A stretch of DNA of 64,000 nt from Pseudomonadota bacterium (GTDB taxonomy: Bacteria > Pseudomonadota > Gammaproteobacteria > Burkholderiales > Burkholderiaceae_C), in NCBI GenBank assembly GCA_023442945.1, contig JAEZWW010000037.1:1-64000 (forward strand), read 5' to 3'. The position numbers and the translations under genes are program-made. The notes beneath the pieces are model-generated. The model was given only the letters and a program-made list of their open reading frames with translations, searched no databases and was not told where the DNA came from. This document shows, piece by piece, positions 1-7,089 of this stretch (positions within the stretch are counted from its first letter, which is position 1; every line of letters begins with the position of its first letter).

Positions 1-63
1 GGGGGGGGGCGGGGGGGGGGGGGCGGCGCGGGGGGGGCCCCCGCGCCGGGCGGGTCGGATTCG

Positions 64-1359
64 GTGGACGCGGCGGCGGCGGGCACCTTCCCGATCGGCG
101 ACGCCAACCGCCCGGTGCCCATGGCCATCCCGCCCACGGACGCGCCGGCGTTAGCCGCGTCGGCCCCGCGCGCCGGGCAGGCCATGCCCGCGCCCGCGGC
201 GGGCGAGGCCGACGGCGCATTCGCCCGGTTCTGGAAGCGCCTTTGGGCGCCCGACCTGTGGCCGCTGGTCGGGCAGCACCTGCTGCTGGTGGTCGTGTCG
301 GTCGGGCTGGCCACGCTGATCGCCGTGCCGCTGGGCATCGCGCTGCTGGCGCACCCGCGTGCGCGCGCCATCGCCCTGGGCGCGGCGGGTGTGCTGCAGA
401 CTATCCCGTCGCTGGCGCTGCTGGCGGTGTTGATCGCGCTGCTGGGCGTCATCGGCAAGCTGCCGGCGCTGATCGCGCTGACGGCCTACAGCGTGCTGCC
501 GATCCTCAGCAACACCTGCGCCGGCCTGGCCGAGGTGCCGCGCGGCCTGCGCAACGCCGCCGCCGCCTTGGGCATGACCGGGCCGCAGCGCATGGCGTTC
601 GTCGAATTCCCGCTGGCCCTGCCGACGGTGCTGGCCGGCATCCGCACCGCCACGGCGATTGCCATCGGCACGGCGACGATCGCCGCCTTCATCGGCGCGG
701 GCGGCCTGGGCGAGCGCATCGTCACCGGCCTGGCGCTGAACGACAGCGCTTTGATGCTGGCCGGCGCGCTGCCCGCCGCCGCGCTGGCGCTGTTGAGCGA
801 AGCCCTGTTCGAATGGCTGACGCGCCGCGTGATGGCGCGCCGGCAGCCGCGGCGCGCTGGGGCCGAAGCGGTGACCGCGACCGCGCGGCCGCGCAAGAGC
901 CGGTCGGCGTCGCGCTCAGGCGCAGGCGCTGCACCAGCTGACAGCAGCAGCAGCGACAGCGCCAAGCCAGCGGCCGAGCGCGGCAGCCGTTCCCGCAGCG
1001 GCAGGGGCAGCACCGACACTGGCGCCAGCGCCAGTGCCAGCGCCCGTGAAAGCCGGCGCAGCGACCGCCAGCGCGCCGCCGCTGCGCCATCGCCCGCGGC
1101 GCCATCGGGCCCGTCCGCCCTGCAGAGCGCCCGCCCACGCTTCGGGCAAACCGTCCCGCAGGAAGCGCCGATGTGGCTGAGCGAGCCCGACGCCGACGCG
1201 TACGACGCCGCGCGCGCGCAGCTGGACCGGGCCCGGGCCGAGCGCCAGCGGTCGACGTCGTCGGCCGACCGCGCGCCCAGCGACCGCTCGAACGCCGACC
1301 GCGCACCCCGCCGCGAGCGTCACCCCCAGGACGACGGCCCACCGCGCAGTGGGCGCTGA
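64..1359 (+). CDS. Osmoprotectant-type ABC transporter permease with long disordered tail
   Basis: Inner-membrane permease of the glycine-betaine/choline/osmoprotectant ABC importer type (OpuBB/YehW-like). Hydrophobic segments lie at about residues 66-95, 103-130, 133-155 and 190-245. The EAA loop of binding-protein-dependent permeases is at about 158-185 (EVPRGLRNAAAALGM), where the ATPase docks. The domain ends near residue 255. A Ser/Arg/Ala/Pro-rich tail of about 170 residues follows that is not usual for this family and looks disordered. The frame is open to the window's left edge, so the GTG at 64 is only the first possible start; ATG codons at 121 and 184 are alternatives. The partner ATPase and binding protein must lie outside the window. 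Confidence 0.72.
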   Translation: MDAAAAGTFPIGDANRPVPMAIPPTDAPALAASAPRAGQAMPAPAAGEADGAFARFWKRLWAPDLWPLVGQHLLLVVVSVGLATLIAVPLGIALLAHPRARAIALGAAGVLQTIPSLALLAVLIALLGVIGKLPALIALTAYSVLPILSNTCAGLAEVPRGLRNAAAALGMTGPQRMAFVEFPLALPTVLAGIRTATAIAIGTATIAAFIGAGGLGERIVTGLALNDSALMLAGALPAAALALLSEALFEWLTRRVMARRQPRRAGAEAVTATARPRKSRSASRSGAGAAPADSSSSDSAKPAAERGSRSRSGRGSTDTGASASASARESRRSDRQRAAAAPSPAAPSGPSALQSARPRFGQTVPQEAPMWLSEPDADAYDAARAQLDRARAERQRSTSSADRAPSDRSNADRAPRRERHPQDDGPPRSGR

Positions 1360-1406
1360 TCTGGGGCAGGGCGTGCGCGCGGTGACGGACGCGCGTCGGG
1401 TGATTT

Positions 1407-1443
1407 CCGTGCGATTTCAGAAAACTGAATTTCGCATGGAAAT
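1407..1443 (+). repeat. Palindromic element resembling the 5' end of the nucleotidyltransferase gene
   Basis: This 37-nt stretch in an AT-rich gap has the core TTTCAGAAAACTGAATTTCG and is an imperfect palindrome (GCGA..TTCAG-AAAA-CTGAA..TCGC). It closely matches, in inverted orientation, the dyad over the start of the gene at 1632-2594. Both end in ATGGAAA. Here that ATG runs into a stop after four codons, so it looks like a duplicated or relic gene start. The rest of the 1360-1631 gap holds one repeat copy and nothing else recognised. Confidence 0.5.
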
Positions 1444-1509
1444 ATCTTAAAAATCAATGACTTGGGTAATTTTTAAACGAATGGCGGCGCCTCGCCTCTG
1501 GGCGATGCG

Positions 1510-1573
1510 TTTAAGTGCCAATTCGCCCTCTGGCCCCACAGCCATCTGCGCGGCCAGCTAGCAAAAACGTAGT
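1510..1573 (-). repeat. 17-nt-box repeat element, copy R1
   Basis: Minus orientation. The terminal box at 1557-1573 reads GCTAGCAAAAACGTAGT. It is preceded by CTGGCCCCACAGCCATCTGCGCGGCCA, matching the family core of a GGCC arm, a CCTACA-like stretch and TCTGCGCGG. It lies downstream of the nucleotidyltransferase-fold gene. Confidence 0.75.
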
Positions 1574-1631
1574 AAATCGCGCGTTGAGCACGTCAGCCAC
1601 CGCACACACGGCAACCGCGTCTCAACCCACC

Positions 1632-2594
1632 TCACTCGCGCGGCAGCAGTTGCGGCAGGTACTCATCCACCAGCGCCTCCACCGTCGCGGCCTGCAGGGC
1701 GTCGCGCTGGACTTTCAGCGGGTCGCGGTCGGGGCGCTGGGCCAGCCAGCGTTTGAAGCGGGCGAAGGCCAGGGGGTGGACGGTGTTCATGCGCGCCATC
1801 TGGCCGCCCGGGGCGACGACCATGGCGGAAAAGCGCGGGGCGCTGACCAGCTGTTCGGCGTTGCGCGCCTGCACGACCCAGAAGTCGTCTTCGTGTTCGC
1901 TAAGTTGCGCGGGGTGCGGGTCGTCCTCCTGCGCTTCGCGGCGCAGGATGTCGACCTCGAAACCGTCGCTGTTGACGGCGGTGTAGGGCTGGCGTTCAAC
2001 CAGCGCAAAGCTCTTGTCCACCTTGCGCAGCAGCGCCAGCATGGACGCGTCCAGGCGCTTCAACTGCGTGGCCAGGCGAAAGCGCTTGCGCGTGTCCCAC
2101 AGCAGGTCGACGTCGCGGGTGGCGACGGCCGCACTTTCCACGTGCACACCGGCGGCCGCCTCGTACGCGTACAGCGCGTGCGTGCCAACGACGGTGAAGT
2201 GCTCGGCCACGCCCTGGCGCTGCAGCATGTCGAGCAGCGCGACCACCAGCGCGGGCGTGCGGCCGACGAAGAGGGCGCGGTTCAGCCGCTGCTGGCGCTG
2301 CAGCGCGGTGCCCAGGTCCTTCAGGCGCGCCTCGGCCTCGGTCTTGCGGGCGCTGAAGCTGGCGAACATGGCTTCCGTCTCAGCGCTGCGCGGACCCAGG
2401 CTTTTTTGCGCGTTGCGCACCGACGTGCGCACCAGGTAATCGGCGCCGCTGACTGTCTTCCAGTACATGCCGCCGCGCACCGTGGCGGCCTTGGCCTGCG
2501 CGTCTTCCAGCGCCTCGAAAGTGGCGCGCGCGTCGATGTACTGGCGACGGGCGTCGTCGCCAATGTCCTGGAAGTGGATGGGCGTGTTTTCCAT
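1632..2594 (-). CDS. GSU2403-family nucleotidyltransferase-fold protein
   Basis: This 320-residue protein has a nucleotidyltransferase-like core: VVGTHALYAYE at about 135-145 followed by TRDVDLLWD at about 159-167. This is the G-S/T...DxD pattern that binds metal and nucleotide in this fold. The N-terminal 110 residues are helical and charged. I recognise the layout as the GSU2403 family; its substrate is not known to me, and relatives of this fold occur as antitoxin or toxin partners (AbiEii-like). It stands alone on this strand. The start codon sits inside a large palindrome with almost no leader, so autoregulation is plausible. Placement between two inverted palindromic elements suggests it travels as a cassette. 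Confidence 0.7.
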   Translation of the reverse strand: MENTPIHFQDIGDDARRQYIDARATFEALEDAQAKAATVRGGMYWKTVSGADYLVRTSVRNAQKSLGPRSAETEAMFASFSARKTEAEARLKDLGTALQRQQRLNRALFVGRTPALVVALLDMLQRQGVAEHFTVVGTHALYAYEAAAGVHVESAAVATRDVDLLWDTRKRFRLATQLKRLDASMLALLRKVDKSFALVERQPYTAVNSDGFEVDILRREAQEDDPHPAQLSEHEDDFWVVQARNAEQLVSAPRFSAMVVAPGGQMARMNTVHPLAFARFKRWLAQRPDRDPLKVQRDALQAATVEALVDEYLPQLLPRE

Positions 2595-2633
2595 ACAAAT
2601 TCTGATTTTCTGAATTTATACGGAAAAACACGC
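2582..2633 (-). promoter_or_regulatory. Large dyad over promoter and start codon of the nucleotidyltransferase gene
   Basis: Read on the minus strand, the left arm GCGTGTTTTTCCGTATAAATTC and the right arm GAATTTGTATGGAAAACACGC pair almost throughout, with AGAAAATCA in the loop. The gene's ATG (2592-2594) is in the right arm. A candidate promoter (TTGATA, spacer of about 15, TATAAA) overlaps the left arm. The leader would be about 12 nt with no Shine-Dalgarno. This could be an operator or an mRNA hairpin hiding the start. Confidence 0.5.
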
Positions 2634-2730
2634 AATATCAATAACTTATGATACTGGTGTGGCGCTGAAGATGACCTGGGCCGACCCCCTGGGCTTGAGC
2701 CTGGGCTCACGGGTGGCCCGGGCATCGTCC

Positions 2731-3141
2731 TCACTCCAACTGAAACCGAATCTGCGTCACCATCACCCCCGCCTCAGGCACGCCGTTGCGGGTGCCGGGC
2801 TGCACGCGCATGGCGCGGGCGGCGCGCAGGGCTTCGGCGTCCAACGCGGGGTGGCCCGCGCTTTGGACGATGCGCACGTCCTGCACGGCGCCCGTTGCGT
2901 CGTAGGCGACGCGCAGGCGCACGACGCCGGTGCTGTCGCTCCGCTGCGCGCGGGGCGGGTACTGGAGCTCCAGCCCGACCGGGCGCGGGGAGGTGACCAC
3001 GTCGGCCGCCGGCGGCGTCGCGCAGCCGGTGAGCAAGGCGGCGGTCAACAGGGCGGTGCCGGTCGCGGCGGCCAGGGGGAGGGCGTGCCACGCGCGGGCC
3101 GGTGCGGGCATGGCGGGCGGGGTCGGCAAGGCGGCTTTCAT
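2731..3141 (-). CDS. TonB C-terminal-domain lipoprotein
   Basis: This 136-residue protein has an N-terminal hydrophobic stretch ending in a lipobox (LLTGC at about 36-40), so it should be lipidated and envelope-anchored. The remainder fits the TonB C-terminal fold: YPPRAQRSDSTGVVRLRV, then VQDVRIVQSAGHPALDAEAL and a final beta strand MVTQIRFQLE. Such short TonB-like proteins lack the long Pro-rich spanner of true TonB, so energy transduction is uncertain. No exbB or exbD is adjacent. It is transcribed alone; a repeat copy lies just upstream. Confidence 0.75.
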   Translation of the reverse strand: MKAALPTPPAMPAPARAWHALPLAAATGTALLTAALLTGCATPPAADVVTSPRPVGLELQYPPRAQRSDSTGVVRLRVAYDATGAVQDVRIVQSAGHPALDAEALRAARAMRVQPGTRNGVPEAGVMVTQIRFQLE

Positions 3142-3151
3142 GGGTGTTTTT

Positions 3152-3200
3152 ATCCTCCGGCCCTACAGCAGATTGCGCGGGCAGCTATCAAAAAAGAAGC
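3152..3200 (-). repeat. 17-nt-box repeat element, copy R2
   Basis: The core GGCCCTACAGCAGATTGCGCGG is followed by the box GCTATCAAAAAAGAAGC at 3184-3200. It lies upstream of the TonB-like gene and is one of the best matches to the family consensus, though the GGCC arm side is short. Confidence 0.8.
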
Positions 3201-3391
3201 CGTGATCTTGGCTGAACACCATTCTCGCGCCATCGGCTGGGACCGAGCGGCGGTGCGCCAGGAAGGGGCATGGGCTTGGGCGATACTGCGTTCAACTTCC
3301 GGCCGCCGTGGCCATCCCGCAGCCATCGCAGCTTGACCCATGGGGGCAGCGTTTGCGCCCACCTTCACGCCGATCTGGCCCACGCCTTCGC

Positions 3392-4510
3392 ATGCTGACC
3401 ACCCGCACCCTCCGCCCGCACGACCTGGATGAATGGGCCTCGCCCGCCACGCTGATGGGCGCACCCGCGCGCACGCTGTGGGGCATGCGGCTCGGCGCGG
3501 CGGCGGGCGCGGGCACGGGCGTAGGTGCTGACGCGGGCGCCGGCGCGCGGGGCGGTCCAGGCTCGCCCACGCCCTGGGCGGACTGCGCGCTCCCACTGTT
3601 GGCGGGCGGTGTGGGTGCCGGAGACGAAGGCGCGATGCCCGTCGGCGACCTGTGGCTGGCCGGCAGCGCGTCGGACGGCCTGCACAGCGGCCAGACCGGC
3701 GCGGTGCGCTGGTGGCAGCGTGGCGCGTGGCTGGCGGCGGCGGTGGATTGGCCGGAGGCGGACGAGGGCGCTGGCCTGCAGGTGCTCACGGGCGCGGCGT
3801 ACGACGCGCTGTTTGGCGTGTTGCAGGCGCACGGCACGCCGCACGTGCTGCGCTTTTGGAATTACGTGGCGCGCATCAACGAGCCGGCGGCGGGGCTGGA
3901 GCGCTACCGCCACTTCAACCTGGGTCGCCAACAGGCGTTTGAGCGCGCGCGGCGCAGCGCGTTTGAAGGCTCGCCCGCCGCCAGCGCGGTGGGCAGCCCG
4001 GCCGGCGCGCCGCTGCAGGTGCGCGTGATCGCTTCCAGCGACCGGCGCAGCACGGCGGTGGAAAACCCGCGCCAGGTGTCGGCCTACCGTTACCCGTCCG
4101 CCTACGGGCCGGTGGCGCCCACGTTTTCGCGCGCGGCGCTGCTGGCGCGGCGCGACGGCAGCCCGCTGCTGGTTATTTCGGGCACCGCGTCGATCCTGGG
4201 GCACGAGACGGTTCACCCGGGCGACGTGTCCGCGCAAACGCACGAGGCCTGCCGCAACCTGCAGGCGGTGCTGACCGCCGCGCGCAGCTACGCGGGTGGC
4301 CCATCGTTGGACACGCTCGCAGACGCCGCGCTCACCGTGTACGTGCGCCACCCGGCCGACCAGCCGCGCGTGGCGCAGGCCCTGGCCGAACACCTGGGTG
4401 CCGACGCCCCGGCGCTGGCCCACGTGGCCTGGCTGCAGGCCGATATTTGTCGCGCCGACCTGCTGGTGGAGATTGAGGCGGTTGTGCAAGGGTTGCCACA
4501 AGCCGAATAG
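3392..4510 (+). CDS. Chorismatase (FkbO/Hyg5/XanB2 family)
   Basis: The predicted chorismate-cleaving enzyme has about 372 residues, the family's usual size. Family landmarks are LRFWNYVARIN at 153-163, LERYRHFNLGRQQAF at 169-183, VENPRQVSAYRYP at 223-235 and ISGTASILGHE at 262-272, followed by the QTHEACRNLQAVL helix. Known members hydrolyse chorismate to 3-/4-hydroxybenzoate or dihydroxy-cyclohexadiene acid. XanB2 supplies 4-hydroxybenzoate for ubiquinone and aryl-polyene pigment. Which product is made here cannot be read off. The ATG at 3392 matches the family N-terminus (MLTTRTL); 28 upstream codons are also open. A Gly/Ala-rich insert at 35-60 is unusual. The gene is isolated, with no ubiquinone or pigment genes beside it, and its stop codon abuts a repeat copy. 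Confidence 0.8.
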   Translation: MLTTRTLRPHDLDEWASPATLMGAPARTLWGMRLGAAAGAGTGVGADAGAGARGGPGSPTPWADCALPLLAGGVGAGDEGAMPVGDLWLAGSASDGLHSGQTGAVRWWQRGAWLAAAVDWPEADEGAGLQVLTGAAYDALFGVLQAHGTPHVLRFWNYVARINEPAAGLERYRHFNLGRQQAFERARRSAFEGSPAASAVGSPAGAPLQVRVIASSDRRSTAVENPRQVSAYRYPSAYGPVAPTFSRAALLARRDGSPLLVISGTASILGHETVHPGDVSAQTHEACRNLQAVLTAARSYAGGPSLDTLADAALTVYVRHPADQPRVAQALAEHLGADAPALAHVAWLQADICRADLLVEIEAVVQGLPQAE

Positions 4511-4558
4511 GCCGCTGGCCCTACTGCAGATTGCGCGGTGAGCTGCTAAAAAGATAGT
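4504..4558 (-). repeat. 17-nt-box repeat element, copy R3
   Basis: This copy has GGCCGCTGGCCCTACTGCAG, then ATTGCGCGG, then the box GCTGCTAAAAAGATAGT at 4542-4558. Its first bases overlap the chorismatase stop codon, so the gene now ends inside the element. Confidence 0.8.
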
Positions 4559-4615
4559 AAAAGGCGCGGACGGCTCACCGGGTGAGGTCGGCGCCGTGCC
4601 ACCGCCGCGCCCTCA

Positions 4616-5242
4616 TCAAGCCTGCCAAACGCCCCAGCCCGCCGACCGCAAATCAATCCCAATTTCCACCTCGCGCGCCGCCGCTTCGTCGTAGCGCAGG
4701 GGGTTGAAGCCCTCGTACAGATCGGGCAGCAGGCGCTGCCCGTAGCGCAGCACGTAGCGGTTGTGCTGGATGCCGGCCTTGTGTTTGTCAAAGCGCACGT
4801 CCGGGTCCAGCCCGGTCATGCCGACGTAGACGCAGGGCTTGCCGGTGACGTAGCCCGGGTTGCTGCGCAGAAAGCGCGGCTCGTTCAGCACGTCGGGCGA
4901 CAGCTCGATCACGTACACGTGGTAGTGCGGGCGACCGCGGCGGGCGGGTTTTCTTGGCGCGTCGGTGTCGGCTTTGGCGGACGCGGGTTTCGCGGCGCGT
5001 GGCTTGCGCGCGGGCTTGGTGGGCTTGGATCGCGCTCCGGCTTTGGCAGAAGCTTTCGGTGTGGCGGGTTGTGCCGCCTTTGCCGACTTCGCGGGCGCGC
5101 GCGCTGGCTTCTTCAACGCCGCCGGTGGGGCCGCGGCGGCCAGATGGGCGGCGTCCGTGGCGCCGCCAACGGCATCGGGCGCAGGCGCCGCCTGGCCCCG
5201 CGCCGCGCGCGGCTTCGCGTCGGCAGCGCGAGCGCGTGGCAT
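4616..5242 (-). CDS. GIY-YIG-like domain protein with histone-H1-like N-terminal tail
   Basis: Taken from ATG 5242 the protein has 208 residues. Residues 34-105 are almost only Lys, Ala, Pro, Arg, Ser and Thr (KKPARAPAKSAKAAQ-type), like histone H1 tails, so non-specific DNA binding is likely. The C-terminal half starts with YHVYVIEL (107-114) and continues PCVYVGMTGLDPDVRFDKHK (136-155). This resembles the opening of GIY-YIG nucleases, where the second motif carries the catalytic Arg and Lys/His. A clear catalytic Glu is less certain. It follows the holin-like gene by 17 nt and is probably cotranscribed. Function is inferred from fold resemblance only. Confidence 0.6.
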   Translation of the reverse strand: MPRARAADAKPRAARGQAAPAPDAVGGATDAAHLAAAAPPAALKKPARAPAKSAKAAQPATPKASAKAGARSKPTKPARKPRAAKPASAKADTDAPRKPARRGRPHYHVYVIELSPDVLNEPRFLRSNPGYVTGKPCVYVGMTGLDPDVRFDKHKAGIQHNRYVLRYGQRLLPDLYEGFNPLRYDEAAAREVEIGIDLRSAGWGVWQA

Positions 5243-5259
5243 GCCCAGCGCGCCCGGCC

Positions 5260-5664
5260 TTAGACCCAGCCGCCCGGGCCGGGCGAGGTCTGGATGGTGA
5301 ATTCGGGCGTGCCGCCCAGGATGAAGGCGCCCAGCACGAAGCTGATCAGCGCCATGAAGATGCTGGCCCAGAAGGCCGTCCAAAAGCCGTTCAGGTGAAA
5401 GCCGCTGACCAGCTTGGCCACCAGCATCAGCATCAGCGCGTTGATCACCAGCAGAAACAGGCCAAACGTCACCACCGTCAGCGGCAGCGTCAAAAACACC
5501 AGCAGCGGCCGCACCACCGCGTTGGCCAGGCCCAGCAACAGGGCCGACACGATCAGCGCGCCGGCGCTGTCAAAACGCATCTTCTTGAACACGTGGCTGG
5601 CCACCCACAGCGCAAACGCGGTGATGAGCCAGTGCAGCAGAAACGGCGTGAGGTTGGCGAGCAT
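5260..5664 (-). CDS. Phage-holin-family (YvlD-like) small membrane protein
   Basis: This is a 134-residue, four-helix inner-membrane protein from ATG 5664 (MLANLTPFLLHWLITAFALW). The conserved FDSAGALIVSALLLGLANAVVRPLL segment and the following hydrophobic helices fit the phage_holin_4_2/YvlD family. Most bacterial members are not phage genes and have no proven lytic role; some are envelope-stress linked. It is first in a probable two-gene unit with the GIY-YIG-like gene. No phage genes are nearby. Confidence 0.75.
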   Translation of the reverse strand: MLANLTPFLLHWLITAFALWVASHVFKKMRFDSAGALIVSALLLGLANAVVRPLLVFLTLPLTVVTFGLFLLVINALMLMLVAKLVSGFHLNGFWTAFWASIFMALISFVLGAFILGGTPEFTIQTSPGPGGWV

Positions 5665-5761
5665 GGGGCAGGGCGGCGGCAAGCGCGTGGCGTGAACAGG
5701 GCGCCATCGTAACCCGCGCCGCGCGGGCGCTGGCAAAGCAGCGGCGGTCGCGCCGTTTTTT

Positions 5762-5819
5762 GATCCAAACGGCCGATGGCCCTACATCCACCAGCGCAAC
5801 CAGCTAGCAAAAGAGTAGC
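5762..5819 (-). repeat. 17-nt-box repeat element, copy R4
   Basis: CGGCCGATGGCCCTACATCC is followed by CAGCGCAACCA and the box GCTAGCAAAAGAGTAGC at 5803-5819. It is the only recognisable feature in the 319-bp gap 5665-5983 between the divergent holin-like and enolase-like genes. Confidence 0.75.
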
Positions 5820-5983
5820 TGGCTGGCGCACGCAGGGCGCGCCGAACCGAACGCGCCTGGCCTTTGCCGCGCCGCCCAACGCCGCGCCAACACCGCACCA
5901 GCACCCCGCTGCTGCGTACAAACCCCAATGGGTATGCGCCCCCCGGTCTGTAACATCAAATGAATAGTTGACTAAGTAAATTC

Positions 5984-7027
5984 GTGTCCGTTCTTTCCCT
6001 TCATCCCTACCACCTGACGCTGGCCCAGCCGTACCGCTGGGCCAAGGGCGTGCAGACGCACCGCACCGGTTTCATCGCGCGCCTGGCGCTGGAGGGCGCC
6101 ACCGGCCTGGGCGAGGCGGCGCTGATGCCGCACGTGCCTTACGACCCGGCCGCCTTCGTGCGCCGGGCCGAGGCGCTGCTGGACGGGCTGGATCCGCTGG
6201 CGCCCGACTGGCTGGACCAGCTGGCGCTGCGCGAATGCCCGCCCGCCGTGCGTTGCGCACTGTCGTCGGCGCTGTTCAGCTGGCAGGCGGCGCGCCAGGG
6301 CCTGCGCCTGGCCGAGTTGTTCGCCGGCGGCGACATGGTCGAAGAGGCCGTGCCCGTCAACGCCCTGGTGACCGACGCCACGCCCGCCGCCTGCGTCGCC
6401 GCCACGGCCGAGCACGTTGGCAACGGCATCCAGACCATCAAGCTCAAGTGCGGGCAAGACCGCGACGCCGACCTGCGCCGCGTCGCCGCCATCCGCGACG
6501 CCTTCCCCGACATCGCCATCCGCGTCGACCCCAACCAGTCGTGGGACCTGGCCTGGGCGGCCGAGCACCTGCGCCAGCTGCGCCCGTTTGGCCTGCAGTA
6601 CTGCGAAGAGCCGCTGCCGCCCGGCACGCCCATGGCCGCCTACCGCCGCCTGCGCGACGAGGGCGAAGTGCCGATCGCGCTGGACGAAAGCATCACCGAC
6701 CCCGCCGCGGCCGAACTGGCGCTGACGCAGGGCGCGGCCGACGTCTTCGTGCTCAAGCTGCAGCGCCTGGGCGGGCTGGACCGCCTGCAGGCCGTCGCGC
6801 GGCTGGGCCGGGCGCATGGCGTGCCGTCGGTCGTCACGTCGACCATGGAGACCACCGTGGGCATCACCGTCGGCCTGCACGCCGCCGCGCTGGTGCAAAC
6901 GCCGGGGCTCGACGCCGGCCTGGCCACGTCCAGCTTCTTTGCCGACAACCTGGCCGAGCCCGCCGAGGTGTTCGACGGCTGCCTCAGCCTGCCGCCCGGC
7001 GCCGGGCTGGGCATCGCCCTGGCTTGA
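5984..7027 (+). CDS. Enolase-superfamily enzyme, muconate-lactonizing/OSBS-like
   Basis: This 347-residue member of the muconate cycloisomerase/o-succinylbenzoate synthase subgroup has the family's active-site set: K-x-K at 153-155 (TIKLKCG), metal ligands Asp182 (VDPNQ), Glu208 (CEEP) and Asp234 (LDES), and Lys258 (VLKLQRLGG). These enzymes abstract a proton alpha to a carboxylate. Substrates include muconate, o-succinylbenzoate, N-acyl amino acids and dipeptides, and the sequence does not settle which. The start is GTG with no obvious Shine-Dalgarno. The Bug binding protein 60 bp downstream suggests an acid substrate taken up from outside. Confidence 0.75.
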   Translation: MSVLSLHPYHLTLAQPYRWAKGVQTHRTGFIARLALEGATGLGEAALMPHVPYDPAAFVRRAEALLDGLDPLAPDWLDQLALRECPPAVRCALSSALFSWQAARQGLRLAELFAGGDMVEEAVPVNALVTDATPAACVAATAEHVGNGIQTIKLKCGQDRDADLRRVAAIRDAFPDIAIRVDPNQSWDLAWAAEHLRQLRPFGLQYCEEPLPPGTPMAAYRRLRDEGEVPIALDESITDPAAAELALTQGAADVFVLKLQRLGGLDRLQAVARLGRAHGVPSVVTSTMETTVGITVGLHAAALVQTPGLDAGLATSSFFADNLAEPAEVFDGCLSLPPGAGLGIALA

Positions 7028-7053
7028 CGGGTTCACCCCCGTCCCGCAGCTTT

Positions 7054-7083
7054 TTGATCTTGATCTTGACCTTGACCTTGACC
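7054..7083 (+). repeat. Five tandem TTGAYC hexamers
   Basis: The 6-mer TTGATC occurs twice and then TTGACC three times, head to tail, ending 6 nt before the next ATG. Each unit resembles a -35 hexamer. It could be slippage-prone or a regulator half-site array, or simply a microsatellite. Confidence 0.8.
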
Positions 7084-7089
7084 GCCCCC

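Noticed and set aside
1515..2651. A 378-codon plus-strand frame over the nucleotidyltransferase gene
   Set aside because: It is the shadow of the minus-strand gene, which has clear fold motifs, and starts inside a repeat copy.
5260..5664. Phage remnant because of the holin-family match
   Set aside because: YvlD-like proteins are common chromosomal genes and there are no lysis, tail or integrase genes nearby.
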